From contig NZ_CP108538.1 in the NCBI RefSeq assembly GCF_035994185.1, positions 5,867,501 through 5,931,500 on the forward strand: DNA of 64,000 nt. The letters are read 5' to 3'. The position numbers were made by a program, and so were the translations under genes. Positions within the stretch are counted from its first letter, which is position 1; each line of letters starts with the position of its first letter. Positions 7,891 to 14,724 of this stretch are shown piece after piece. The stretch is from Streptomyces sp. NBC_01217 (GTDB lineage: Bacteria > Actinomycetota > Actinomycetes > Streptomycetales > Streptomycetaceae). The notes beneath the pieces are model-generated. The model was not told the origin of the DNA and searched no databases. It saw nothing but the letters and a program-made list of their open reading frames with translations.

Positions 7891-8370
7891 ATGCGGGAAC
7901 GGACCGAAGCCATGCCGTCAGACCCTCGCGCCGAGCTCGTCCCCGAGCCGGGCGCCGAGCAGGTGGCGACGCAGCTCACCGCCGCGGTCGGCCGACTGCT
8001 GCGGCGGCTGCGCACCACGTCGTCGGACAGCCTGCTCACACCGACGCAGCGCTCCGTGCTCACCAGACTGGACCGCGAGGGCCCGGCCACCACGGCCGCG
8101 CTGGCCCGCGCCGAGTACGTACGTCCGCAGTCCATGCGGCTGACCCTCGGCGCGCTGGAGAGCCAGGGGCTCGTCGGGCGGGCACCTGACCCGGCGGACG
8201 GCCGCAAGTCGGTGATGTCGATCACGGACACGGGGCTCGCGACGCTCACCGCGGTCCGCGCCGCCAAGCACAACTGGCTCGCCGAGGCCATCGCCGCCGA
8301 GCTCGACGGGGCCGAACGTCGGACGGTCGCCGAGACGGCGGATCTGCTGGACCGACTGGTCGAGAGGTGA
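7891..8370 (+). CDS. MarR-family transcriptional regulator
   Basis: This 159-residue winged-helix dimer-type regulator shows PTQRSVLTRLDREGPATTAALA (helices 2-3), recognition helix RPQSMRLTLGALESQGLV and wing DPADGRKSVMSIT. ATG 7891 is preferred because upstream in-frame starts (7819) would lie before the apparent promoter and would have no Shine-Dalgarno. Members usually respond to small aromatic or oxidant ligands. It lies 153 nt upstream of the isochorismatase-like gene in the same direction, which may be its target. Confidence 0.88.
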   Translation: MRERTEAMPSDPRAELVPEPGAEQVATQLTAAVGRLLRRLRTTSSDSLLTPTQRSVLTRLDREGPATTAALARAEYVRPQSMRLTLGALESQGLVGRAPDPADGRKSVMSITDTGLATLTAVRAAKHNWLAEAIAAELDGAERRTVAETADLLDRLVER

Positions 8371-8406
8371 CCGCCCCAGCCGCCCCAACCACCCCAGCCG
8401 CCCCGG
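8371..8406 (+). repeat. Four 9-bp C-rich direct repeats
   Basis: Units of CCGCCCCAG type (8371, 8380, 8389, 8398) follow the MarR stop codon with one or two changes each. They do not form a clear terminator. Confidence 0.5.
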
Positions 8407-8523
8407 GGTTGACCGGCTGACTGTCCGGCCGCGACGCGCCCCCGTAACGACATCCGCCCCCGGATTCCGCGCCCGCCACACCGAACCTCGCCCATCGATC
8501 CACCCCTCGGAGGGAGCACCACC

Positions 8524-9078
8524 ATGACCGCCACCACCCTCGACCCGAACACCGCCCTGGTCGTCGTCGATCTCCAGAAGGGCATCGTCGGCCTGCCCAC
8601 CGCCCCCCACCCCGCCGCCGACGTCGTCGCCAACTCCGCGACCCTCGCCGACGCCTTCCGCGCCAAGGGCCTCCCCGTCGTCCTGGTCCGTGTCACCGCC
8701 GGCGCCCCCGGCCGCACCGAGGGCCCCCAGCGCTCCGGGCAGCCCGCCGCCGACTGGGCCGAGATCGTCCCCGAACTCGGCCCGAGCGAGGGCGACATCG
8801 TGGTCACCAAGCAGCAGTGGGGCGCCTTCTACGGCACCGATCTCGACCTTCAGCTGCGCCGCCGCGGCGTCACCCAGGTCGTGGTGACGGGAGTCGCGAC
8901 GAGCATCGGGGTCGAGTCCACCGCCCGGTCCGCTCACGAGCACGGCTACAACGTCACCGTCGTCACGGACGCGGTCACCGACATGGACGGCGGCTCCCAC
9001 ATCAACAGCACCGAGAAGATCTTCCCGAGGCTCGGCGAGACGGACACCACCGAGGCGATCGTCAAGCTGCTCGGCTGA
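8524..9078 (+). CDS. Isochorismatase-family hydrolase lacking the catalytic cysteine
   Basis: This 184-residue single-domain protein of the isochorismatase/nicotinamidase fold has the conserved Asp (D16 in LVVVDLQKG) and Lys (K96 in VVTKQQWG). The position of the nucleophilic Cys is Gly (G129 in GVATSIGVEST). True isochorismatases such as EntB and PhzD also lack this Cys, while nicotinamidase-type amidohydrolases need it. The protein therefore may cleave a vinyl ether or do something other than amide hydrolysis. The ribosome binding site is GGAGGGAG, 6-7 nt before ATG 8524. Its stop is 6 nt from the convergent sdhB stop. Confidence 0.85.
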   Translation: MTATTLDPNTALVVVDLQKGIVGLPTAPHPAADVVANSATLADAFRAKGLPVVLVRVTAGAPGRTEGPQRSGQPAADWAEIVPELGPSEGDIVVTKQQWGAFYGTDLDLQLRRRGVTQVVVTGVATSIGVESTARSAHEHGYNVTVVTDAVTDMDGGSHINSTEKIFPRLGETDTTEAIVKLLG

Positions 9079-9084
9079 CCGGCC

Positions 9085-9858
9085 TCAGGGAGTCTCCCGC
9101 CGTCGGATCCTGTTCCCCAGCCACACCAGCGGGTCGTACTTGCGGTCCACCGCCCGCTCCTTCAGCGGGATCAGCGCATTGTCGGTGATCCTGATGTGTT
9201 CGGGGCACACCTCCGTACAGCACTTCGTGATGTTGCAGTAGCCGAGCCCGTGCTCCTCCTGGGCCGTCGCCTTCCGGTCGAGTCCCGACTCGGCTGCGGC
9301 GTCCAGGGGGTGCATGTCCAGCTCGGCGATCCGCATAAGGAAGCGCGGTCCGGCGAACGCCGACTTGTTCTCCTCGTGGTCGCGCACCACATGGCAGGTG
9401 TCCTGGCACAGGAAGCACTCGATGCACTTGCGGAACTCCTGCGAGCGGTCCACATCGACCTGCTGCATCCGGTAGTCGCCCGCCTTCACGCCCTGTGGCG
9501 GTACGAAGGCGGGCACTTCCCGCGCCTTGGCGTAGTTGAACGTCACATCCGTCACCAGGTCGCGGACGACCGGGAAGGCCCGCAGCGGGGTGACGGTGAT
9601 CGTCTCCTCCCGGTTGAACACCGACATCCGGGTCATGCACATCAGCCGCGGCCGCCCGTTGATCTCCGCGCTGCACGAACCGCACTTGCCCGCCTTGCAG
9701 TTCCAGCGCACCGCGAGGTCGCCCGCCTGGGTGGACTGGATCCGGTGGATGATGTCGAGGACGACCTCGCCGTCGTTGACCTCGACCTCGAAGTCCTCCA
9801 GATCACCGCCGTCCCCGTCCCCGCGCCACACCCTGAACTGCGCGTTGTAGCTGCTCAC
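9085..9858 (-). CDS. sdhB: Succinate dehydrogenase / fumarate reductase iron-sulfur subunit
   Basis: The 257 residues hold the [2Fe-2S] ligands C54, C59, C62 and C74 (NCKAGKCGSCS ... LMC) and two C-terminal ferredoxin clusters (CIECFLCQDTC and CNITKCCTEVCPEH). It passes electrons from FAD in SdhA to the membrane anchor. It resembles the mycobacterial Sdh1 type (Rv0247c group). The start is GTG 9858, preceded by GGGAGG at good spacing. That ribosome binding site lies inside the TnpB element that now separates this gene from sdhA. Confidence 0.93.
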   Translation of the reverse strand: MSSYNAQFRVWRGDGDGGDLEDFEVEVNDGEVVLDIIHRIQSTQAGDLAVRWNCKAGKCGSCSAEINGRPRLMCMTRMSVFNREETITVTPLRAFPVVRDLVTDVTFNYAKAREVPAFVPPQGVKAGDYRMQQVDVDRSQEFRKCIECFLCQDTCHVVRDHEENKSAFAGPRFLMRIAELDMHPLDAAAESGLDRKATAQEEHGLGYCNITKCCTEVCPEHIRITDNALIPLKERAVDRKYDPLVWLGNRIRRRETP

Positions 9859-9969
9859 TTGACCTCCCGGAGATTGCCTAGGGCTTCGGGCTGGGGTGGA
9901 ATCCTGCTTCCCGCGTGGCGGGGCCCGGCAAGCCGGTTCCCGGCCAGGCGGACCGGTCTGGCGGGTGGC

Positions 9970-10101
9970 GGTGCGGAGTGCGACCTCCAAGAGGTGTGCG
10001 ATCTCAGAGCTGAGAGACCGCCAGTCTCACTTGGCGCGCTCGACCAGGCGGGCGTGAAGGTCTGCGGGCGGTCGGAGTGTGATGCGGGTTTGTTCATCCA
10101 T
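9970..10101 (-). pseudogene. Arc-type ribbon-helix-helix protein gene broken by an in-frame TGA
   Basis: ATG 10101 starts MDEQTRITLRPPADLHARLVERAK, the N-terminal strand and helix of an Arc-like ribbon-helix-helix protein. A TGA stop at 10029-10027 follows. The same frame then continues DWRSLSSEIAHLLEVAL, matching the second helix of the fold (usually RSLNSEI-HLLE). So the gene appears interrupted by a nonsense change (for example CGA to TGA). It is divergent from tnpB, 50 nt away, inside the element, and probably once encoded a regulator of it. Confidence 0.65.
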
Positions 10102-10151
10102 GACTCCAGAGTAATTGCATGACGACGCTGTGTTAGTACTAAAGCGGCGGT

Positions 10152-11357
10152 ATGACGACATCAATTGGGAGTGGTGAGGACGCCGGTAGCGTCCGGTACA
10201 CCTACCGCCTGCGCGTGTCGTCGACCGCACTGGCAGCGTTACTTCGTGAGTGGGACCGCTGCCGGTGGGTGTGGAACGAATGCGTCGCCCAGTCCAAGGC
10301 CGCGAGCAAGGCCCGTGAGAAGTGCGGTCCGGCCGGGCTGGACAAGCGGTTGACCGGCTGGCGTGCTGAGCTTTCCTGGCTTGGCGCCGGGGCATCGGTC
10401 CCGCAGCAGCAGACCATCCGCGACTTCGCCAAGTCCCGCGCCAAGGCACTGAAGGACATTAAGGAACGGCTTCCCCTGCGGCAGCGCGCGGGCATGCCCA
10501 GGTTCAAGAAGAAATCCGAGGCCGACCCGACTCTGAACTACAGCGTGCGCGGCTTCCGGTTGAAGAACGGACGCCTGCACGTGGCGGGCGGCATCGTTTT
10601 GACCGTCGTCTGGTCCCGGGACCTTCCCACGGCCCCGTCGAGCGTCCGGATCCACCGCGACAGCCTCGGGCACTGGTACGCCTCCTTCGTGGTCAGGATC
10701 CAGGCGCAGCCCTTGCCGGAGACCGGCGCGGTGATCGGTATCGACTGGGGCGTGAAGGAGACTGCGACCACCACCAGCAATGACCACGACCTCGCCCACC
10801 CGGAGCACGGCAGGAAGTCCGCCAGGCGCCTGGCCTGCTACCAACGGCAGATGGCTCGCCGTAAACCCACGCGAGGGCAGGCCGCCTCCAAGGGCTACCG
10901 GAAGGCGAAGAGGCAGGCTGCCAAGGTCCACAAGAAGGTGGCTCGGCAGCGCCAGGACACTGCCCGCAAGTGGGCCAAGAAGATTGTCCGGGACTTCGAC
11001 CGGATTGCCGTCGAGGATTTCCGCCCGAAGTTCCTCGCCAAGTCCACGATGGCCCGCAAGTCCGCCGACGCCTCTATCTCGGCGACAAAGACATGCTTGA
11101 TCGAGATGGGCCACAAGCATGGGCGCGCAGTGCACCTGGTGCACCCCGCGCACACCACCATGGACTGCGCGCACTGCGGAGTGAGAACCAAGCACGCACT
11201 GCCGTTGTCGGAACGCACTTACACCTGCACCGCGTGCGGAGCTGTCTCCCCGAGGGACAAGAACTCCGCCCACGTGATGCTCGTCCGGGCAGGTCTGAAC
11301 CCGGCTGGTGCTGATCGCAGAAGACCTGACGGGCCGCAGGCCCGACAGGCGGCGTGA
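10152..11357 (+). CDS. tnpB: TnpB, RNA-guided RuvC nuclease of an IS200/IS605-type element
   Basis: In this 401-residue protein, TnpB/OrfB features run in order: basic N-terminal helices with RYTYRL, a CRWVWNECV segment, and a RuvC domain with D198 (GIDWGVKE), E288 (AVEDF) and D369 (SPRDKNSA). A zinc ribbon has C339, C342, C359 and C362 (CAHCG ... CTACG). All catalytic residues are present, so the protein looks intact. Family members cut DNA next to a short target motif, guided by an RNA made from the element's 3' end, and so help the element persist. Codon 30 (10239) is TTA, suggesting bldA-dependent translation. Confidence 0.93.
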   Translation: MTTSIGSGEDAGSVRYTYRLRVSSTALAALLREWDRCRWVWNECVAQSKAASKAREKCGPAGLDKRLTGWRAELSWLGAGASVPQQQTIRDFAKSRAKALKDIKERLPLRQRAGMPRFKKKSEADPTLNYSVRGFRLKNGRLHVAGGIVLTVVWSRDLPTAPSSVRIHRDSLGHWYASFVVRIQAQPLPETGAVIGIDWGVKETATTTSNDHDLAHPEHGRKSARRLACYQRQMARRKPTRGQAASKGYRKAKRQAAKVHKKVARQRQDTARKWAKKIVRDFDRIAVEDFRPKFLAKSTMARKSADASISATKTCLIEMGHKHGRAVHLVHPAHTTMDCAHCGVRTKHALPLSERTYTCTACGAVSPRDKNSAHVMLVRAGLNPAGADRRRPDGPQARQAA

Positions 11358-11440
11358 GCCAGGAATTCCCGCACGTCCCGTGGAGAGGGGGAAACCCCTC
11401 CCTTCGAGGAAGGAAGCATTCAATCGTACAGCTCCTCTTC
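11290..11440 (+). ncRNA. Predicted omega (re)RNA scaffold plus guide of TnpB
   Basis: In this family the guide RNA overlaps the tnpB 3' end and runs past the right end. Here stems occur at 11381-11397 (GAGGGG/CCCCTC) and about 11399-11411 (CCTTC/GAAGG), followed by the GCATTCAA terminus at 11416-11423. The guide should then start at 11424 (TCGTACAGCTCCTC...), that is, the sdhA 3' end. The 5' limit is arbitrary. Confidence 0.45.
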
Positions 11441-13336
11441 GGCCAGGTACTTGACCAGCTCCTCCTTCTCGAAGAGGGAGAGCAGATCCGCACGGATGGG
11501 GTCGGTCGTCTTGCGTACGAGTTCGATGCGGCCGCCCGAAGCGCCCTCGGCGCTCTTGGCCGCCAGCCGGCACAGCAGATTGGCCGGGCGCCAGGAGCGT
11601 TCCATCGTGGGACAGTCCTCGCGGGTGTGACCGCCCCGGCTCTCCGTACGCTCCAGTGCGGCCCGCGCGATGCACTCGCTGACCAGCAGCATGTTCCGCA
11701 GGTCCAGGGCGAGGTGCCAGCCGGGGTTGAACTGCCGGTGCCCCTCGACCCCGGCGCGGTGCGCCCGTACCCGCAGGGCGGCCAGCTTCTCCAGGGCCTG
11801 TTCCATCTCGGGCGCCCGCCGGATGATGCCGACCAGGTCGTTCATCGTCTGCTGGAGTTCCTGGTGGAGGGTGTACGGATTCTCGGCCGTCGCCCCGTCC
11901 TCCAGGCCCCCCGCGCTGAACGGACGCAGGGCCTCCGCCGCTGCCTCGTCGATCTGCTCGTCATCCACCTCGGGGGCGGCGGACAGTCCGGCCGCGTACT
12001 CGGCGGCGTGCAGCCCGGCCCGCCGCCCGAAGACCAGCAGGTCGGAGAGGGAGTTCCCGCCGAGCCGGTTGGAGCCGTGCATGCCGCCCGCGACCTCGCC
12101 CGCCGCGTACAGACCGGGCACGCCGACGGCCGCAGCGCTGTCCGATTCGACGGCGATCCCGCCCATGACGTAGTGGCAGGTCGGGCCGACCTCCATCGCC
12201 TCCGCCGTGATGTCGACATCCGCCAGCTCCTTGAACTGGTGGTACATCGAGGGCAGCCGCCGCCGGATCGTCTCCGCGGGCATCCGGGTCGACACATCCA
12301 GGAACACCCCGCCGTGCGGCGAGCCCCGGCCGGCCTTCACCTCGGAGTTGATCGCGCGGGCGACCTCGTCGCGCGGCAGCAGTTCGGGCGGGCGGCGGTT
12401 GTGGTCCGGGTCCTCGTACCAGCGGTCGCCCTCCTCCTCCGACTGCGCGTACTTCTCCTTGAACACATCGGGGACGTAGTCGAACATGAACCGCTTGCCC
12501 TCGGAGTTGCGCAGCACCCCGCCGTCCCCGCGCACCGACTCGGTGACGAGGATCCCCTTCACCGACGGGGGCCAGACCATGCCGGTCGGATGGAACTGCA
12601 CGAACTCCATGTTCAGCAGCGGTGCGCCCGCCAGCAGGGCGAGGGCGTGACCGTCGCCGGTGTACTCCCAGGAGTTCGACGTCACCTTGAAGGACTTGCC
12701 GATGCCGCCGGTGGCGAGGACGACCGCGGGGGCTTCGAGCACGAAGAAGCGGCCGGACTCGCGCTCGTAGCAGAAGGTGCCCGACACCCGGTCCCCGTCC
12801 TTGAGGACACGGGTCACCGTGCACTCCTGGAAGACCTTCAACCGGGCTTCGTAGTCGCCGTGTTCGCGGTGGTCCTCCTGCTGCAGCGAGACGATCTTCT
12901 GCTGGAGGGTGCGGATCAGTTCGAGGCCGGTGCGGTCCCCGACGTGGGCGAGCCGAGGGTACTCATGGCCGCCGAAGTTGCGCTGGGAGATCTTTCCGTC
13001 CGGCGTACGGTCGAAGAGCGCGCCCCAGGTCTCCAGCTCCCAGACCCGGTCCGGTGCCTCCTTGGCGTGCAGCTCCGCCATCCGCCACTGGTTGAGGAAC
13101 TTTCCGCCGCGCATGGTGTCGCGGAAGTGCACCTGCCAGTTGTCCCCGGAGTTCACATTGCCCATGGAGGCGGCGATTCCGCCCTCCGCCATGACGGTGT
13201 GCGCCTTGCCGAAGAGCGATTTGCAGATGACCGCGGTACGGGCGCCGCGCTCCCTCGCCTCGATGGCGGCGCGCAGCCCGGCGCCTCCGGCACCGACCAC
13301 GACGACGTCCCACTGCTGCCGTTCGAGCTCTGTCAT
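11420..13336 (-). CDS. sdhA: Succinate dehydrogenase / fumarate reductase flavoprotein subunit
   Basis: This 638-residue FAD subunit oxidises succinate to fumarate at the membrane face. The Rossmann FAD motif VVVGAGGAGLRAA (residues 12-24), the FAD-linkage/active-site region HTVMAEGGIAA, HPTGMVWPPS and the active-site Arg region (HGSNRLGGNSL) are all present. It starts immediately after the sdhC stop codon. The last codons GAT TGA lie at the TnpB insertion junction: the stop at 11420-11422 belongs to the element and the ancestral end was probably Leu-Tyr-Glu. The protein length is otherwise normal, so function should be intact. Confidence 0.95.
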   Translation of the reverse strand: MTELERQQWDVVVVGAGGAGLRAAIEARERGARTAVICKSLFGKAHTVMAEGGIAASMGNVNSGDNWQVHFRDTMRGGKFLNQWRMAELHAKEAPDRVWELETWGALFDRTPDGKISQRNFGGHEYPRLAHVGDRTGLELIRTLQQKIVSLQQEDHREHGDYEARLKVFQECTVTRVLKDGDRVSGTFCYERESGRFFVLEAPAVVLATGGIGKSFKVTSNSWEYTGDGHALALLAGAPLLNMEFVQFHPTGMVWPPSVKGILVTESVRGDGGVLRNSEGKRFMFDYVPDVFKEKYAQSEEEGDRWYEDPDHNRRPPELLPRDEVARAINSEVKAGRGSPHGGVFLDVSTRMPAETIRRRLPSMYHQFKELADVDITAEAMEVGPTCHYVMGGIAVESDSAAAVGVPGLYAAGEVAGGMHGSNRLGGNSLSDLLVFGRRAGLHAAEYAAGLSAAPEVDDEQIDEAAAEALRPFSAGGLEDGATAENPYTLHQELQQTMNDLVGIIRRAPEMEQALEKLAALRVRAHRAGVEGHRQFNPGWHLALDLRNMLLVSECIARAALERTESRGGHTREDCPTMERSWRPANLLCRLAAKSAEGASGGRIELVRKTTDPIRADLLSLFEKEELVKYLAEEELYD

Positions 13337-14182
13337 TCAGAAAAACCTCGGATCGTCGAAGGCGCCGGAGGCGACGAGACAGACGTAGAAGTCGGCGAGC
13401 GCCACGCTGATCAGCGAGGACCAGGCGAGCAGCATGTGCCGGGCGTTGAGCCGGCCCGCCCAGCCCCACAGCCGGTAGCGCACGGGGTGCTTGGAGAAGT
13501 GCCGCAGCCGGCCGCCGATGATGTGGCGGCAGGAGTGGCAGGACAGGGTGTACGCCCAGATCAGCACGATGTTGACCAGGAAGATCAGGGAGCCGAGGCC
13601 CATGTGGCCCCAGGCGTAGTGCTCGTCGCGGAAGGAGAGCACGGTGTCGTACGTGAGGATCCCGGCGACCGGCAGCGCGGCGTAGAAGAAGTACCGGTGG
13701 ATGTTCTGCATGATCAGCGGGAAGCGGGTCTCGCCGGTGTACTTCGTGTGCGGCTCGGCGACCGCGCAGGCCGGGGGCGAGGCCCAGAAGCCCCGGTAGT
13801 AGGCCTTGCGGTAGTAGTAGCAGGTCAGCCGGAAGCCCAGCGGGAAGATCAGGATCAGCAGGGCGGGGGAGAGGCCCCACCAGTTGCCGAAGAGCTCCCA
13901 GTTCGGGCCGTGCCGCATGGGGGCGCAGTTCTCCGCCAGGCAGGGCGAGTAGAACGGCGACACATAGGGGGCCGCGTAGTAGTCCGCGTTCGAGAAGGCC
14001 CGCCAGGTCGAGTAGACGATGAAGGCGAGCAGCCCGCCCGCGGTCGCCGCGGGCGCCAGCCACCAGCGATCGGTGCGCAGATGGCGGGCGGCGATGGCGG
14101 CCCGGGAGGCGTGGTGGACGCCTGCCGCGCCCCTTGGGCGGGGTGGTTCCGTTCCTGTTCCTGTTTCCGTACCGGTGGCCAA
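13337..14182 (-). CDS. sdhC: Succinate dehydrogenase membrane anchor (cytochrome b-type, Sdh1 class)
   Basis: In this 281-residue single fused anchor subunit, about five or six membrane segments follow a Pro/Gly-rich N-terminus. Histidines in or near spans (QNIHRYFF, DEHYAWGHMG, CHSCRHIIGG) could bind heme. One fused anchor rather than separate SdhC and SdhD is the arrangement of the mycobacterial Sdh1 complex (Rv0249c type). It is contiguous with sdhA and 9 nt downstream of a small coiled-coil gene. Confidence 0.88.
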   Translation of the reverse strand: MATGTETGTGTEPPRPRGAAGVHHASRAAIAARHLRTDRWWLAPAATAGGLLAFIVYSTWRAFSNADYYAAPYVSPFYSPCLAENCAPMRHGPNWELFGNWWGLSPALLILIFPLGFRLTCYYYRKAYYRGFWASPPACAVAEPHTKYTGETRFPLIMQNIHRYFFYAALPVAGILTYDTVLSFRDEHYAWGHMGLGSLIFLVNIVLIWAYTLSCHSCRHIIGGRLRHFSKHPVRYRLWGWAGRLNARHMLLAWSSLISVALADFYVCLVASGAFDDPRFF

Positions 14183-14191
14183 GGAACTCTC

Positions 14192-14440
14192 CTAGGGGGC
14201 GTGCCGGCCCCGGACGCCCAGACCTTCGTCGTCCGAGTCCGTCCACAGGGTGGCGTCGTACGGCGTTTCGCTGATCGTGATGACGCCGTCTACGGGTCCG
14301 GTGCGACCTGTGGCTGCGAGCGGCGCCGGCCCGGCTTCCGCCTCGCGCAGCCGCGCGAGACTCCGCTCCAGCCGGCCGACGGTGCGTACCAGGTCGTCGA
14401 GGCAGTGCTGAACCGCCGTCAATTCTTCGTGCAGTGACAT
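14192..14440 (-). CDS. Small coiled-coil protein, first gene of the succinate dehydrogenase operon
   Basis: The 82 residues hold an N-terminal amphipathic heptad segment (residues 1-32, MSLHEELTAVQHCLDDL), then an Ala/Gly linker and an acidic tail (TDSDDEGLG). There is no signal peptide or membrane span. The stop is 9 nt before the sdhC start, so co-translation with the complex is likely. I recognise no family. It could be an assembly or accessory factor of the dehydrogenase. The ribosome binding site before ATG 14440 is weak. Confidence 0.72.
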   Translation of the reverse strand: MSLHEELTAVQHCLDDLVRTVGRLERSLARLREAEAGPAPLAATGRTGPVDGVITISETPYDATLWTDSDDEGLGVRGRHAP

Positions 14441-14724
14441 GACTTGCTCTCACTTCCGCGGTCGCGGGTGGTCATGTTCATGCGCCTGAGAGTGTCGCGC
14501 GTCACACCCCGGTTGTGAAGAGTGCGGACCTGCCCGGTCTCGCGGCGTGATCCCCCGCACGGGTGAGGTTTTGGGCGATGACGCCGTGTCTGCGCCGCCT
14601 CTCGCGCGGGGGCGCCTTCAGTGGACGGGCGGAACCAGTGTGATCAACTGCATATGCCACCAGAAACGCACAATCCTGCCCATCCGCGTGCGGGTGGGCC
14701 GGGCCGGCCCCGGAGGTATCAGCC

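Larger units (their letters stand above)
9859..11423 (+). mobile_element. TnpB-only IS200/IS605-type element inserted between sdhA and sdhB
   Basis: Boundaries come from the host genes. Deleting 9859-11423 joins ...GCTGCTCAC to TCGTACAGC..., which on the minus strand reads TACGAGTGAGCAGC: sdhA would end Leu-Tyr-Glu-stop with a GTGA overlap to the sdhB start. The element starts TTGACCTCC and ends GCATTCAA, is preceded by CTCAC (candidate target motif) and has a hairpin-rich right end, as in IS200/IS605 elements. There are no terminal inverted repeats, target duplication or tnpA, so it is non-autonomous. It carries tnpB and a broken ribbon-helix-helix gene. The left boundary may shift by one base (shared T). 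Confidence 0.8.

Noticed and set aside
9859..9970. Right end of a second, oppositely oriented TnpB element (GGGAGGTCAA end on the minus strand)
   Set aside because: The similarity is short. The clean restoration of the sdhA/sdhB overlap favours this being the left end of the single element.
11354..14437. A 1027-codon open frame on the plus strand
   Set aside because: It is antisense to sdhA, sdhC and the small coiled-coil gene, all of which have clear family motifs.
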